Assembly: GCA_019054805.1 (NCBI GenBank)
Contig: JAHQIY010000001.1
Coordinates: 7,330,501-7,394,500, forward strand
DNA length: 64,000 nt
Direction: 5' to 3'
Source of the DNA: Brachionus manjavacas
Taxonomy: Eukaryota; Rotifera; Eurotatoria; Ploima; Brachionidae
The notes under the pieces were generated by a model that worked only from the letters and a program-made list of their open reading frames with translations, ran no database searches and was not told the origin of the DNA. How positions within the stretch are numbered: position 1 is the stretch's first letter; every line of letters starts with the position of its first letter. Shown piece after piece: positions 22,584 to 32,900 of this stretch. The position numbers and the translations under genes are program-made.

Positions 22584-23278
22584 TTTGATATCTCAAAATA
22601 AAATTTATGAATAAGAATTAAATTTTAGAATTATTTCGAGCTAATTTTCATTAAAAATCTAACAAAAGTTTAGTTTATAAAATCAAGTGGTAAAAAGGGT
22701 ACTAAAATTTTTTTCAAAAATTACTATTGAATTTATAAACAGTATTGATTTGATCATGTTAAAACTTATTAAAATTTATATTGTGAGTTAAAATATTTTA
22801 TATTTTTCATGCAACTTTTACATGAAGTTACATAGAACTACATAAATTTCTACTTCATCAAGGTATTTTAGCTTTTTTTTGGACATTTTCAAAAATATTT
22901 AATTATAAAATTTTGACATTTTTGTTATTTTTTTATTACGATATAAACGATAATTAAAAAAAAGATAAATATGATAATAATCATTTTTTACTGCTAATTA
23001 TCTTGATTGCACGTTATATTCAGATAAATTACGTTTTTTAAGTTGAAATTTTAAATTGAAATACTTACTTGATTTTTACAATTTTGTTTCTATTAGAATA
23101 TTCTGGCAATGAATTATCTATTCTACCTTTCTAGAATTATTACAATAAATATATTATGATTATAGAAAACCGAACGTATATTTCACAATTATCAATTACA
23201 AAACGAAATTGAACTAATTTTCTCAAAATTTTTAGAATCTTCAGTTTATTTTAACTCTTACGAAAAAAAAATATAAGA
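22584..23278. promoter_or_regulatory. Divergent intergenic region MEAF6 / FABP
   Basis: 695 bp separate two ATGs on opposite strands, so promoters of both genes must lie here or overlap it. The sequence is extremely AT-rich and no TATA, initiator or other box can be singled out with confidence. Confidence 0.35.
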
Positions 23279-24196
23279 ATGCAATCCGCGCTAATTGGTA
23301 CTTGGGAATTAGAATCTTCGGAAAATATAAACGAATATTTCAAGCAATTAGGTAATTTTTAAAATTAGAAAAAGTACTGAGATAAAATAAAGTGATAAGT
23401 AAAAGAGAGGAATACCAGCTAATTCAGGGAGATATTAAATTTAAAAGAATGATAAAAAATTCATGAAATTTTTTAAAATCAATTAAAAAATTTTGTTTCA
23501 GATGTCTTTTCTATAACAAAAAATAATATTTTTTAAATATATTTTTAAAAAGCTATTTTAAAATGAATTAAGTAATTAAGCTAATAATGTTGAAATTTTG
23601 CTAAAATAGTCTTGGTCATTTAAACTTAAATTTAAAATTAATTTCATAGTTTTTCATTCAAAGGTATGGCTGCAAATAGGCGAAAAGTTGCGGTAACTAT
23701 CAAACCAACTGTTGTTATATCTAAATCGAATGATGATTTATGGTGTATTGCAATTGATATGAAAAATAAAGGCACTGAGACAGTTTTTAGAGTTGGTAAC
23801 GAAGTGGATTCATGTATAAAACATTGTTATGTTTTTTTTTTATTAAATTTTTTTCTTTTATTAGCGAATGAATTAAAATATGTTTTTGATATTAGATTTT
23901 ATTTCGATAGTAGAAAAAAATGTCGAGTAATGTTAAATTTTTTATTTTTTCAATTTTCAATTAATGTATTTAATTTAAAGTCTGTATTTCACTTTGAAAA
24001 TGCGAACAAATTGGTACAAAAAATGAACTTTATTGACACTGAAGAAAATCAAGTGATTGTTAGAGAAATTGATTCCGAAGGAAATTTAATTGAAGTATAT
24101 TAATTAGTTAAAATATAATTTAATATACTAACTATATTTGATTAGTTGATGGAAATGAATGGCGTGAAAGCGAAAAGAATATTCAAAAGAATATAA
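23279..24196 (+). CDS. FABP: Fatty-acid-binding protein (intracellular lipid-binding, FABP/CRABP fold)
   Basis: Model: 23279..23351, 23664..23813, 23865..23926, 23981..24094, 24146..24196; 149 residues, phases continuous. The start MQSALIGTWELESSENINEY then FKQLG is the FABP N-terminal signature (GTW.LE.SENF.EY...LG). MAANRRKVAVTIKPTVVIS is the helix-2 to strand-B segment, NANKLVQKMNF and VIVREI are late strands, and the last exon LMEMNGVKAKRIFKRI is the closing strand with the fatty-acid-carboxylate Arg context. FABPs are cytosolic carriers of long-chain fatty acids or retinoids, usually 131-137 residues. This one is about 12 residues longer because exon 3 (SNELKYVFDIRFYFDSRKKC) replaces the usual short D...T.DGRK loop. 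The exon 2 to exon 3 join is the least certain; an alternative donor after VFRV would drop the residues GNEVDS. Confidence 0.86.
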
Positions 24197-25135
24197 ATAA
24201 TAAAAAAGAAATTTAAGCAAAACTATTCTTACTTGATACTAAAGATTTTTTGAAATCAATTTATGGATTTTTTTTTAATTTTATATAGTATTTAAATAAA
24301 TAATACAGTCAAAATTATATTTTTTTAATTAATTTTCAAATAATCTACTCTTAAAAATTCTTGAATACGACTATTTAAAAATTTATGGAGTCTTGTTAGA
24401 AGACAAAGAAGACCTAGACTATTCTAAAAATCAAAAATTAGATATTTAAAAAAAAAAATTTAATTTGGAAAATTTTACTGTGAGTTATGCCATTCAAAAT
24501 ACGCTAAACCTAAGCATTCATAAAAATAAAAACTTTTGCAAAATTTATATGCTACCACAAACACTTGAAAAATGTTTTACACCTTTTTGACAGCAGCTTG
24601 CCACAGAATCTATTCTGAAATAAAAGCTCAACTTCAAAAAATTAGTCAAGCCTTGCTTTTGTCTTAAACCTGTTACTTAAAAGCAAATCTGGTTCATATC
24701 ACTGATCAAGAACCACAATTCAAAATCAACAAAATAACCTAAAAAAATTTTAAAAAGGCATGCTAATTTTTAATAACTCTAATTTATCACTAAATTTACT
24801 TATAATTATTTTTACAAAAAGCATCTTTATTATATTTAATTATATTGATAGATACCAAATTTTCAGATTTAGCTCTATTCATCTTATAAAACATATTTAT
24901 ATAAAAAAATAATAAGATCGTGTTAAATTTCAAGCTCTGGTATTTTTTCCTGCTTTTGAAATTGCTTTTTTATTTCGCTTTTTAGAAGTTGTGCGTTCAG
25001 TTATGACATTATTATGGCTATTTTCATCTTCATTTTCATTATTATGGCTATTATTTTTTATTTATATAATAATAAATTTATATTATTTATTATTATCATT
25101 TAATTCAATCTTTTTTTCTATACTCGAGAAAAAAA
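24197..25135. other. Intergenic; one possible terminal exon on the minus strand
   Basis: AT-rich spacer. On the minus strand about 24930-25052 an open frame reads NNSHNNENEDENSHNN, then VITERTTSKKRNKKAISKAG and KNTRA before a stop: acidic repeat then basic tail, like a nuclear-protein C-terminus. No upstream exon was found, so it stays unproven. Nothing else is supported. Confidence 0.3.
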
Positions 25136-26232
25136 TGGGTTAAATTTTTTGGGGGTGATAAATTTAATTTTTTTAGATGACAAAAATAACTAAAAGTGGT
25201 GACTAATTTAGTTTATTTTAGCTGACAATAAAAAACTAATCATTATGACAAAAAAAACTAAACGACTGACAAATATATATATATTAAGATGACTATTTAA
25301 TAATTTTGCACTGACAAAATTTTATTAATTTTTATTTTATTTTATTTTAGTTCTAATTAAGCTATTTAATTCGACTTGAATTCGACCTTTTCGTAAAATT
25401 TGTAGCAAACCGCCAAAGCCATACCCAAATTAACGATGACCTTAAAGATTCACAAAACACAACAAGCCCATGTCACAAATACTGGACACTCTTTGACAAG
25501 TTCAGACATGTTACCTGGAACCTGGATCGTCAAATCAACATCGAACTCAACTCCTAAAAAAAAAAAAAAAAAAAAAATAATTCTTAATTCTTATTATTCT
25601 TATTCTAATTTTAAATTCATTCAAAATTAATTATGCTCTATTCAAAAATTTGTGTCTCTCAAGTGATCAAAAAAAAAAAAAAAAAACTTTTTGTCTTGTA
25701 TCATTTTCAAAATTTTGTTCACTTTTTTCTCAATTATCAAAACTACTAATACGGGGCTGAAAGGGAGGTTAATTACCATTCCAAACTGCCCGGGGTCCTC
25801 CCCTAACTATTATTTTAATAAAAAAAAAATTCGACTTGAGTGGAAATCAAAAGTAATGACTCTATGCTTCACAAAGAGTGAATAAGGAAAAAAAAGAAAG
25901 CTATTTAGTAATTTAATTCTCTAAGATTGTAAGGATTGAACGTAAATTGTGACGTTTTCTCATAGTTGATTCTAGCTTGATGATGAGATTTGGACAAAAC
26001 GGTTTGTCATAATCGTCCGGAGCTTCCTTCTGATTTTGGTACTATAGTTTAAAGATTTTGATTTTTATTGTGACCTAAAAATCATTAATTTGTTGTAAAA
26101 ATAATTAATTAGTCAAAAAAGTATTTTTGTCACTCAAATAATTATTTTATCAGTCAATTAATTTATTTGTCATCATATGTAGTTTTTTTGTCAGTAAAAT
26201 TTAAGATCTTATTTTTTTTTGTCAGTTCATTA
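25136..26232. mobile_element. TGACAA-rich non-autonomous element, copy 1 (interrupted)
   Basis: 25136-25375 and about 26066-26232 together are the reverse complement, in the same order, of 31150-31556. Shared blocks include AACTAAAAGTGGTGACTAAT, AACTAAACGACTGACAAATA, TTTTAGTTCTAATTAAGC and TCATTAATTGATG. The motif TGACAA (or TTGTCA) recurs many times at irregular spacing of about 15-40 bp. There is no coding capacity. The copy is split by later insertions at 25381-26065. Class is unknown; repeated subterminal motifs and lack of ORFs favour a non-autonomous DNA transposon. Confidence 0.7.
25381..25829 (+). mobile_element. Retroposed insertion with A-tails and 12-bp target-site duplication
   Basis: Bounded by AATTCGACTTGA on both sides (25368-25379 and 25828-25839), a clean target-site duplication. 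The insert holds three A-rich tails (about 25556, 25671 and 25821) and ends in an 80-bp module (25751-25829) that recurs at 35622-35699. This fits stacked or composite retroposons mobilised by a LINE. The first 170 bp read in one frame as FVANRQSHTQINDDLKDSQN and onward, possibly a LINE or mRNA 3' fragment that I do not recognise. It is inserted into the TGACAA-rich element. Confidence 0.65.
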
Positions 26233-26400
26233 ATTGATGGCCGAAAAATTTGAGAATTAAACATAAAATAAAATTTTTTGGGAAAATTACGAAAAAAAAT
26301 TTCCGTTCTGAATTTTTGGTGATGCAAATAGAATTTAGATTAAAAAAGAATGTCTCCTTTAATTAACCAAAAATAAGCTATTTAAGCTAATAAAGCATCA

Positions 26401-26715
26401 GCAATCGACCAAAGACTTGGAATCTTGTTTTTTATTTTTATGCTTTTGTTGGAAAATATTTAATAGTCATGTGACCGCGATCATCCCCGGATAAAAATTC
26501 AATTTGATTTTTAAAAATTCAGAAACTTTTTTTTTATTTAAAGTTTGATATATTTATATATTTATATGTCATTTTTGATTTTTATTACCATTCAACTTTT
26601 GAAATTAATTAATTTTGAAAAATTAAAATTTAACTACATAATATTAAGTGAGGATTTTTTTTTTTTAATTAATTTATTAAATTTTAAAGTAATTACAATT
26701 ATTGAAATAATTTAT
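26401..26715 (+). repeat. Direct repeat, left copy (about 315 bp) bounding a LINE
   Basis: Begins GCAATCGACCAAAGACTTGG and runs to ATTGAAATAATTTAT. It is nearly identical to 29268-29566. The main difference is a 15-bp local duplication (ATTAATTAATTTTGA) present only in this copy, plus small T/A-run changes. Confidence 0.9.
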
Positions 26716-29267
26716 GACTACTTGTTTATCTTTAGCCTATACAACCCACCTAATAAGATTCTAAATTTTGAGCTTTTTGAACAAATCAGTAAAAACTGTA
26801 AAAACTTTATTCTTGGCGGTGACTTAAACGCTAAGTCCAAGCAAATAGGATGTTTTGGTCAAAACGAAAATGGAAATATTTTAGAGAATATAATAAATAA
26901 GTTAAACATGTCAACTATAAATGACAATTCACCCACTTTTAACATATTTAATAGAGAATACTATGAATTACTTGATATATTTTTAGTCTCATCCGATCTC
27001 TTAGACAAAATCAGTGATTTTAGGGTTTTATCAAAACATGATATGACAAGTGATCATTTCCCTATTGAAGCTTGCATATCAATTGAGCATTTTATGACTT
27101 CCGAATTGATTTCAAGAAGGTTAAACTTCAAAAAAGCAAATTGGTCATATTTTCAAGATATTCTTAGTGTTCCGATCTTAAACCCAGATAGTGTTGACGA
27201 CTATAATAATATAATCTCAAAAAAAATAATAAGTGCTGCCCATAAAAGCATCCCATTACAGTCAGGGAAAATATATAAAACTACCCTACCGCATGAAATT
27301 GTAAACTTAATAAAAGAACGCAGGAAAACCAGGAGGTATTTTCAAAGAACTCGCTCCCAATTAGCAAAGCAAAAATTCAACTTTCTAACCTCTCAGTTAA
27401 AAATCTCTCTAAAAAAATTTTGGGACAAAAATTGGTCTGACTTTATCGATAAAATGGGCAAGAACTAAGCACTGATAGTGAAAAAGGAAAATTCTTTGGA
27501 GAATTCTTGTCCTTAACTTTTAGTCCCAATTCTGATTTAATTAATAATAATACAGACAGTGAGATAACTGATTTTAACTCGAACTTCTTTAAAAGCCACA
27601 AATCATTCATAATTAATGAACCTATAAGTCTAAAAGAGATCAATGTAGCTATCAGGAAATTAAAAGGAGAAGGGGCATCAGGACCTGACAAAATTCAAAA
27701 TATCATGTTAAAAAAATTACCACGAACTTGTCTTCTTGATATTAAGGAACTCTTCAACCGAAGTATTCTTCAGGCTAGAATTCCCAAAGAATGGAAAACA
27801 GCTTTCATAACCATGATTCCTAAAAAATCATCAGCATTAAATGACCCAACTAACTATAGACCAATAAGCATGACAAGCTGTCTTGGTAAGCTCCTAGAGC
27901 GGATTATCTACATTAGAATATATAATCACCTAGAAAAGAATTCATTGTTAATTCAAGAGCAATCAGGCTTCAGAAAATATCGACGAACCGCCGACAATCT
28001 TATTTTCTTGATTCAAAAATTTCTGAATCATTCAATAGAAAGAAAAAGTCAATGCCTTATTTTTTGATATCTCAAAAGCTTTTGATAGGGTGTGGCATGA
28101 CGGATTAATTTATAAACTAATTAAAATGAACTTGCCTGACTATCTTATCCACTGGATAAAATCATTTCTTGATTCCAGATCATTCAAAGTAAATGTAAAT
28201 GGTCATTTAAGTGATGAATATTTAATAACTGCAGGTGTCCCCCAAGGTTCAGTAATTAGTCCTCTTCTGTTCAGTATATTCATTAATGATATTCCAAAGA
28301 GAAATAAAACTAATAGTGAATACTCCCTCTTATTTGCAGATGATCTAGTGACTTTTTTTATTTATAAAAAAAAGAGTAATCTAGAAAATAAGATAAACAA
28401 ATATCTAAAAGAACTAGAAAAATGGCTCTGCAAGTGGAAAATGAAATTATCATTAGAGAAGTCTTGCTTTATGGTATTTTCCAAGTAAAATTCAAATCTT
28501 AACTTAGAGATATATGGGAATAAACTCGAAAGTCAAAAAAATGTAAAATTTCTTGGCATTAAGTTTGACCCAAAATTAACCTTTAACCCTATGGTTGAAG
28601 ATATAAAAAAACGCTGCAACTCAAGATTAAATTTAATTAAAATTTTATCAAACAAAAAATGGGGCTTAAATACTTATACATTAAGTAATCTCTACAAATC
28701 ATTAATAGGCTCGATATTAGACTATTCATTTCCCTGTCTAAACTTATTTTCAGAATCAAACTTAAAAAGAATTCAGGCTATTCAAAACTCAGCAGTTCGA
28801 TTCATTCTTAAACTAAAATATGATACACCCTCTGACATATTACATAATGAGGCCTTTGATAAACTAAAACTGTTAAAAGTCTCTAACCGACTTTTTGAGT
28901 TGGCTGAGAGATATGTTGGAGTAGGACTGAGCCATTCTGTTCCATTAGTAACCAGACTGGTCGAGGAGTACACGAAGGGTTTCGAATCAAGATTCATCGA
29001 ATACCCAACACCACTGTGTAATTGCTACCTTACTATTTCTTTCTTTTTTTCCTGAAACTTAAACATGTGCCACATGAAACAATCTTTTCCAATTTATGTC
29101 TTTTCAACTTTAATTTTTTATTAGCTTATTTACTCTATTTTTTTTTTTTTTTTTATCTAATTTTATTAACTTTAATTTTATTCTTATTTTGTTTTTTTTA
29201 TTTTATTTTTTAATTTATTCTGAAGGAGCTTTAGCTCGGTACAGATAACAAATAAATAAATAAATAA
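26716..29267 (+). mobile_element. 5'-truncated Jockey/CR1-type LINE, pseudogene
   Basis: Starts inside the apurinic endonuclease domain at YNPPNK, keeps GGDLNAKSKQIG and SDHFPIEA (about 27050). RT landmarks: MIPKKSSALNDPTNYRPISM, QSGFRKYRRTADNLIF, FDISKAFDRVWHDGL, GVPQGSVISPLLFSIFINDI, FADDLVTFF (catalytic FADD kept), then FLGIKFDPKL and LDYSFPCLNLFSE...RIQAIQNSAVRF. Coding is broken by frameshifts near 27462 and 28050 and a stop at 28486-28488. The 3' end is GGAGCTTTAGCTCGGTACAG followed by a TAAA microsatellite tail. RT plus endonuclease once copied the RNA into nicked DNA; this copy is dead. It is bounded exactly by the 300-bp direct repeats. Confidence 0.92.
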
Positions 29268-29566
29268 GCAATCGACCAAAGACTTGGAATCTTGTTTTTT
29301 ATTTTTATGCTTTTGTTGGAAAATATTTAATAGTCATGTGACCGCGATCATCCCCGGATAAAAATTCAATTTGATTTTTAAAAATTCAGAAACTTTTTTT
29401 TTATTTAAAGTTTGATATATTTATATATTTATATGTCATTTTTGATTTTTATTACCATTCAACTTTTGAAAAATTAAAATTTAACTACATAATATTAAGT
29501 GAGGAAATTTTTTTTAAAATTAATTTATTAAATTTTAAAGTAATTACAATTATTGAAATAATTTAT
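29268..29566 (+). repeat. Direct repeat, right copy (about 299 bp)
   Basis: Begins at the first base after the TAAA tail of the LINE and ends at ATTGAAATAATTTAT, after which the flanking sequence differs from the left side. Identity to 26401-26715 is very high over the whole length, including the distinctive GTCATGTGACCGCGATCATC. Confidence 0.9.
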
Positions 29567-29953
29567 ATCGTTTTTAAAACATCAAGAGTAAATAATTCGA
29601 TTAAGATTTTTAATTTGATAAAAAAAAACAACATTTTCGTCAAAGTCGCTTTAAAGATAAAAATCATCGCTTTTAGATCTAAAATTTTGAAGAAAAAATT
29701 AACAATAAAGAAAAAATCTATAAAAAGTAAATAAAACCAATCCATTTTATTAAAAATTGGAGAAAAAATTTTGATTTTTCATAAAACTTTAAAAAATCAC
29801 AATTTTTGTTTATAAACAAAAAAAGTTACAAAACATCTTCGAAATAAAAGACCCTGTGTAAAAAAAAAATGATCGGGCAAATTCTATAAAACATCTCTTA
29901 AACAGGTTATATTTAATTATCATTAGTAAAAACAAATCCTGACACAAACAAAG
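29567..29953. other. Spacer, CAMSAP 3' flank
   Basis: Contains the 3' UTR of the CAMSAP gene (minus strand). No coding signal. The open frame seen on the minus strand at 29563-29745 is Phe/Leu/Ile-rich chance sequence. Confidence 0.5.
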
Positions 29954-32900
29954 TTATCGTCTTAATGTGCCTTGATTACCGGCCATAGTCGACTGGCTAT
30001 AATTTGAATATTGTGATTGATTATACCCCATTTGGTTTACATTAGTTACTGGGTTACTGGTCTTTCTCGTTTGCCAGTAGGCGCTGTGTATGGTCACACC
30101 ATCACATTGAATACTTAAATGTTTTGTTTGAACAGGAGAGAACTGTTTGCCACCCGAGTTGTATTTATAATATTTCTCAATCATATCCTCGCTGATTCTT
30201 GCTGGGCCTTGACCAACTATTTTCTCAATATAATCGGCTTCCGAAGTATAGAAATAAACTCCTCGGTATTGCAAATGGTAATCACGAAACAATATAACAA
30301 AGTGGCGCGCATCAGAACCCTCAATTTCCTAGAATAATTTATTTTTTCATTTTTTCTATTTTCAGTACAAAATAAATTTACCTCGATAACTTGTTTTCTT
30401 AATTGTGCGTTTACAGTGCCAGCAAGAACTAATTGATTCAATGAATTAATAATTGTTGATTTGTTTGTTTTTCCGGTCAAACGTTTGTAAAGTTTGGGAC
30501 CTAAATAAAGAGAAAATTTTAAATTCAAATTCATCTACTTTTTTAAAGCATAATTAAAAAATGTATTTTTCATGTCCAAATAAATATTTATTTTTCAAAA
30601 ACTTAAATTTTAATGTCTATATTTTAATAAGTTCAATAAACGCCAATTCTGGCGATGAAATTTAAATTTTAGAAGAATTGACTACTATTAACAAAATTTT
30701 TCTTTTTAACTAAATGTTTCAACTTTATATACAAATTTAAATGAAAAAAAATTATCATCTTTGATAGAAGCATTCAAAAATTGGCGAGGAAAGGTCCAAA
30801 CAAAGCTAAAAATTATTTTGAAAAGATGACATTCTAAATTGGTAATTTAAAAAAAATATTCAGTCACAAAAAATTAATTCTATTAAAATTTCAAATAGTT
30901 TTATTTTTACAACTTATTTTCATTTTCAATTTATTTTAAAAAAGTGTATAAAAATTGGGGAGTATTAAAAACAAATGATAAATTGTAGTTAATTAAAAGA
31001 AAACTATTTTTGATTAACTCGAATAAAGATATTCAGAAATATTAAATAAATAAATAAAATATCTTTAAATAAAATTAATTAATTCCATGTTTTGAATTTT
31101 TAATGAATAGTTTTTTATAAAAAAAAATTAGTAAATCTCAATAGAATCTTAAGGGTCATCAATTAATGGAATGACAGAAAAAATTAAATTTTACAGACAA
31201 AAAAGCTACATTTGATGACAAGATGACAATAATTAGTCTATCAAATACTTTTTGATAGACTAATTAATTATTTTTACAATAAATTAATGATTTTGAGGTG
31301 ACAATAAAAATCATTAAATAGCTTAATTAGAACTAAAATAAAATAAAAAATGTAAGTGAAAAATTATTAAATAGTAAACTCAATTCTCTTTACTTTTATT
31401 TTTTTTCAGAAAACAAATAAATTTAGCTCGGTACAGAAAACAAATAAATATATATATATTTGTCAGTCGTTTAGTTTTTTATAGCCAGGTAAAATAGATT
31501 AAATTAGTCACCACTTTTAGTTATCTTAAAAAAAATTAGGGGTGACATTGAATGTTTGCATAATGTCCAGAAAAAAAAGTTTCAGAAAATTTTTTTAGAG
31601 TTATAAAATTTAATAGTTTAACTAAAAAACAAAAATATATAAATATTTAGTGGACATGAAATTCAATAATTAAGCTAAAATTAAACATAGAATAAAAATT
31701 TATGATCAAGTCTAGAGAGTAGCTAGAGCTAAAATTAGTAAAGTATTATTACCAGAATAATCAGCTTCGTTAATGTTATTTAAATTGAGGGAAGGCGACT
31801 GATTGATAAACTGATTGTTGGTGTTTGTGACGTGACTGACTCGTTTGGGACCACTGTCAGGTGTTTTGGACGAGCAAAAGGTGGCCGACGACGGCATGGT
31901 GCTTCGTTTGCGGGCATAGGTATTGGTATTGGACGCACTTTGCTTGTCCGCCAAGTGACCATTCGAAGCTGAAGATTCGAAAATAGGTTAGTATAAAATT
32001 AAGCTAAAATGGGAGGCAAGTGAAGCAAAAGACCCCAGAGCTGTTAGCAATTAGAGGAGTTAAATTAAAATTTTACTTCTAAATGGTACAGAGGTACTTC
32101 TAGGATTTCGGTTAGCTTAAAAAAAATTAGAAAATTAAAACCCCCAACTAGATCTAAAGAGTTAAATTGAGTAAGCTCTACATCTAGAGATAAGAAATAC
32201 CTGTTTGGCCAGAGGTCATCTTGTTGCTAGCCGAGTCTGAACACTGTGGCCACATGCCAGCCGAGTTTTTAATGGTCAACTCGTCGCTCAAACTAAACGA
32301 CGAGTCCACTGATGTCGACAGTATGTAGGATGTGTTGATGGGGTGTTTGGAGGCGGCCTCCAGTTGACTCAGTCTGCGGCTAGCTAGCTTAGATGAGGTC
32401 TCTGCTAATGCAATCGAGAATGAATCATCGCCTGGATTGGTGCAACAAAAAGAAAAAATTACAACCAAGTGAGAGTGAGATGGACATGTGGAACAAAAGA
32501 GAAAATCTAGCTCTAATAGGAACGAAAGTGAAGCAAGAAAATGGTCAACAAAATGAAAAGTTTCTCTTTTTCCCTAGCAAAAAATTCAACCAACCTGAAT
32601 AAATGGAATTAGTGGAAGCAAGTGATGTGTGGTCCCAGCCATGAACCTGGTGCATTGTTTTGCCGCCCAGTTTGCACGGGTTCGAATTTTTGGCCAAAAA
32701 GCTCTGGGTGCCAAATTGTTGCACATATTGGTTGCTCAGTATTTCCTCATTGTGGCAACTGTTCGACTCGTCTGTGTAGTAGTCGGTCACATTTGTGTTC
32801 GTGGTGGTGTTGCTGTCCTTTTTGCGCTGGCCAAACGACGAGTTGAGTGGCTCGGCGCCCAAATTGCGCTCCAAGTATTCGTAGTCGTCATAGTCGTCTT

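Noticed and set aside
24361-24740. Possible relic of a gene or transposon downstream of FABP
   Set aside because: Short phrases look coding-like in several frames, but stops are frequent and no known domain could be read.
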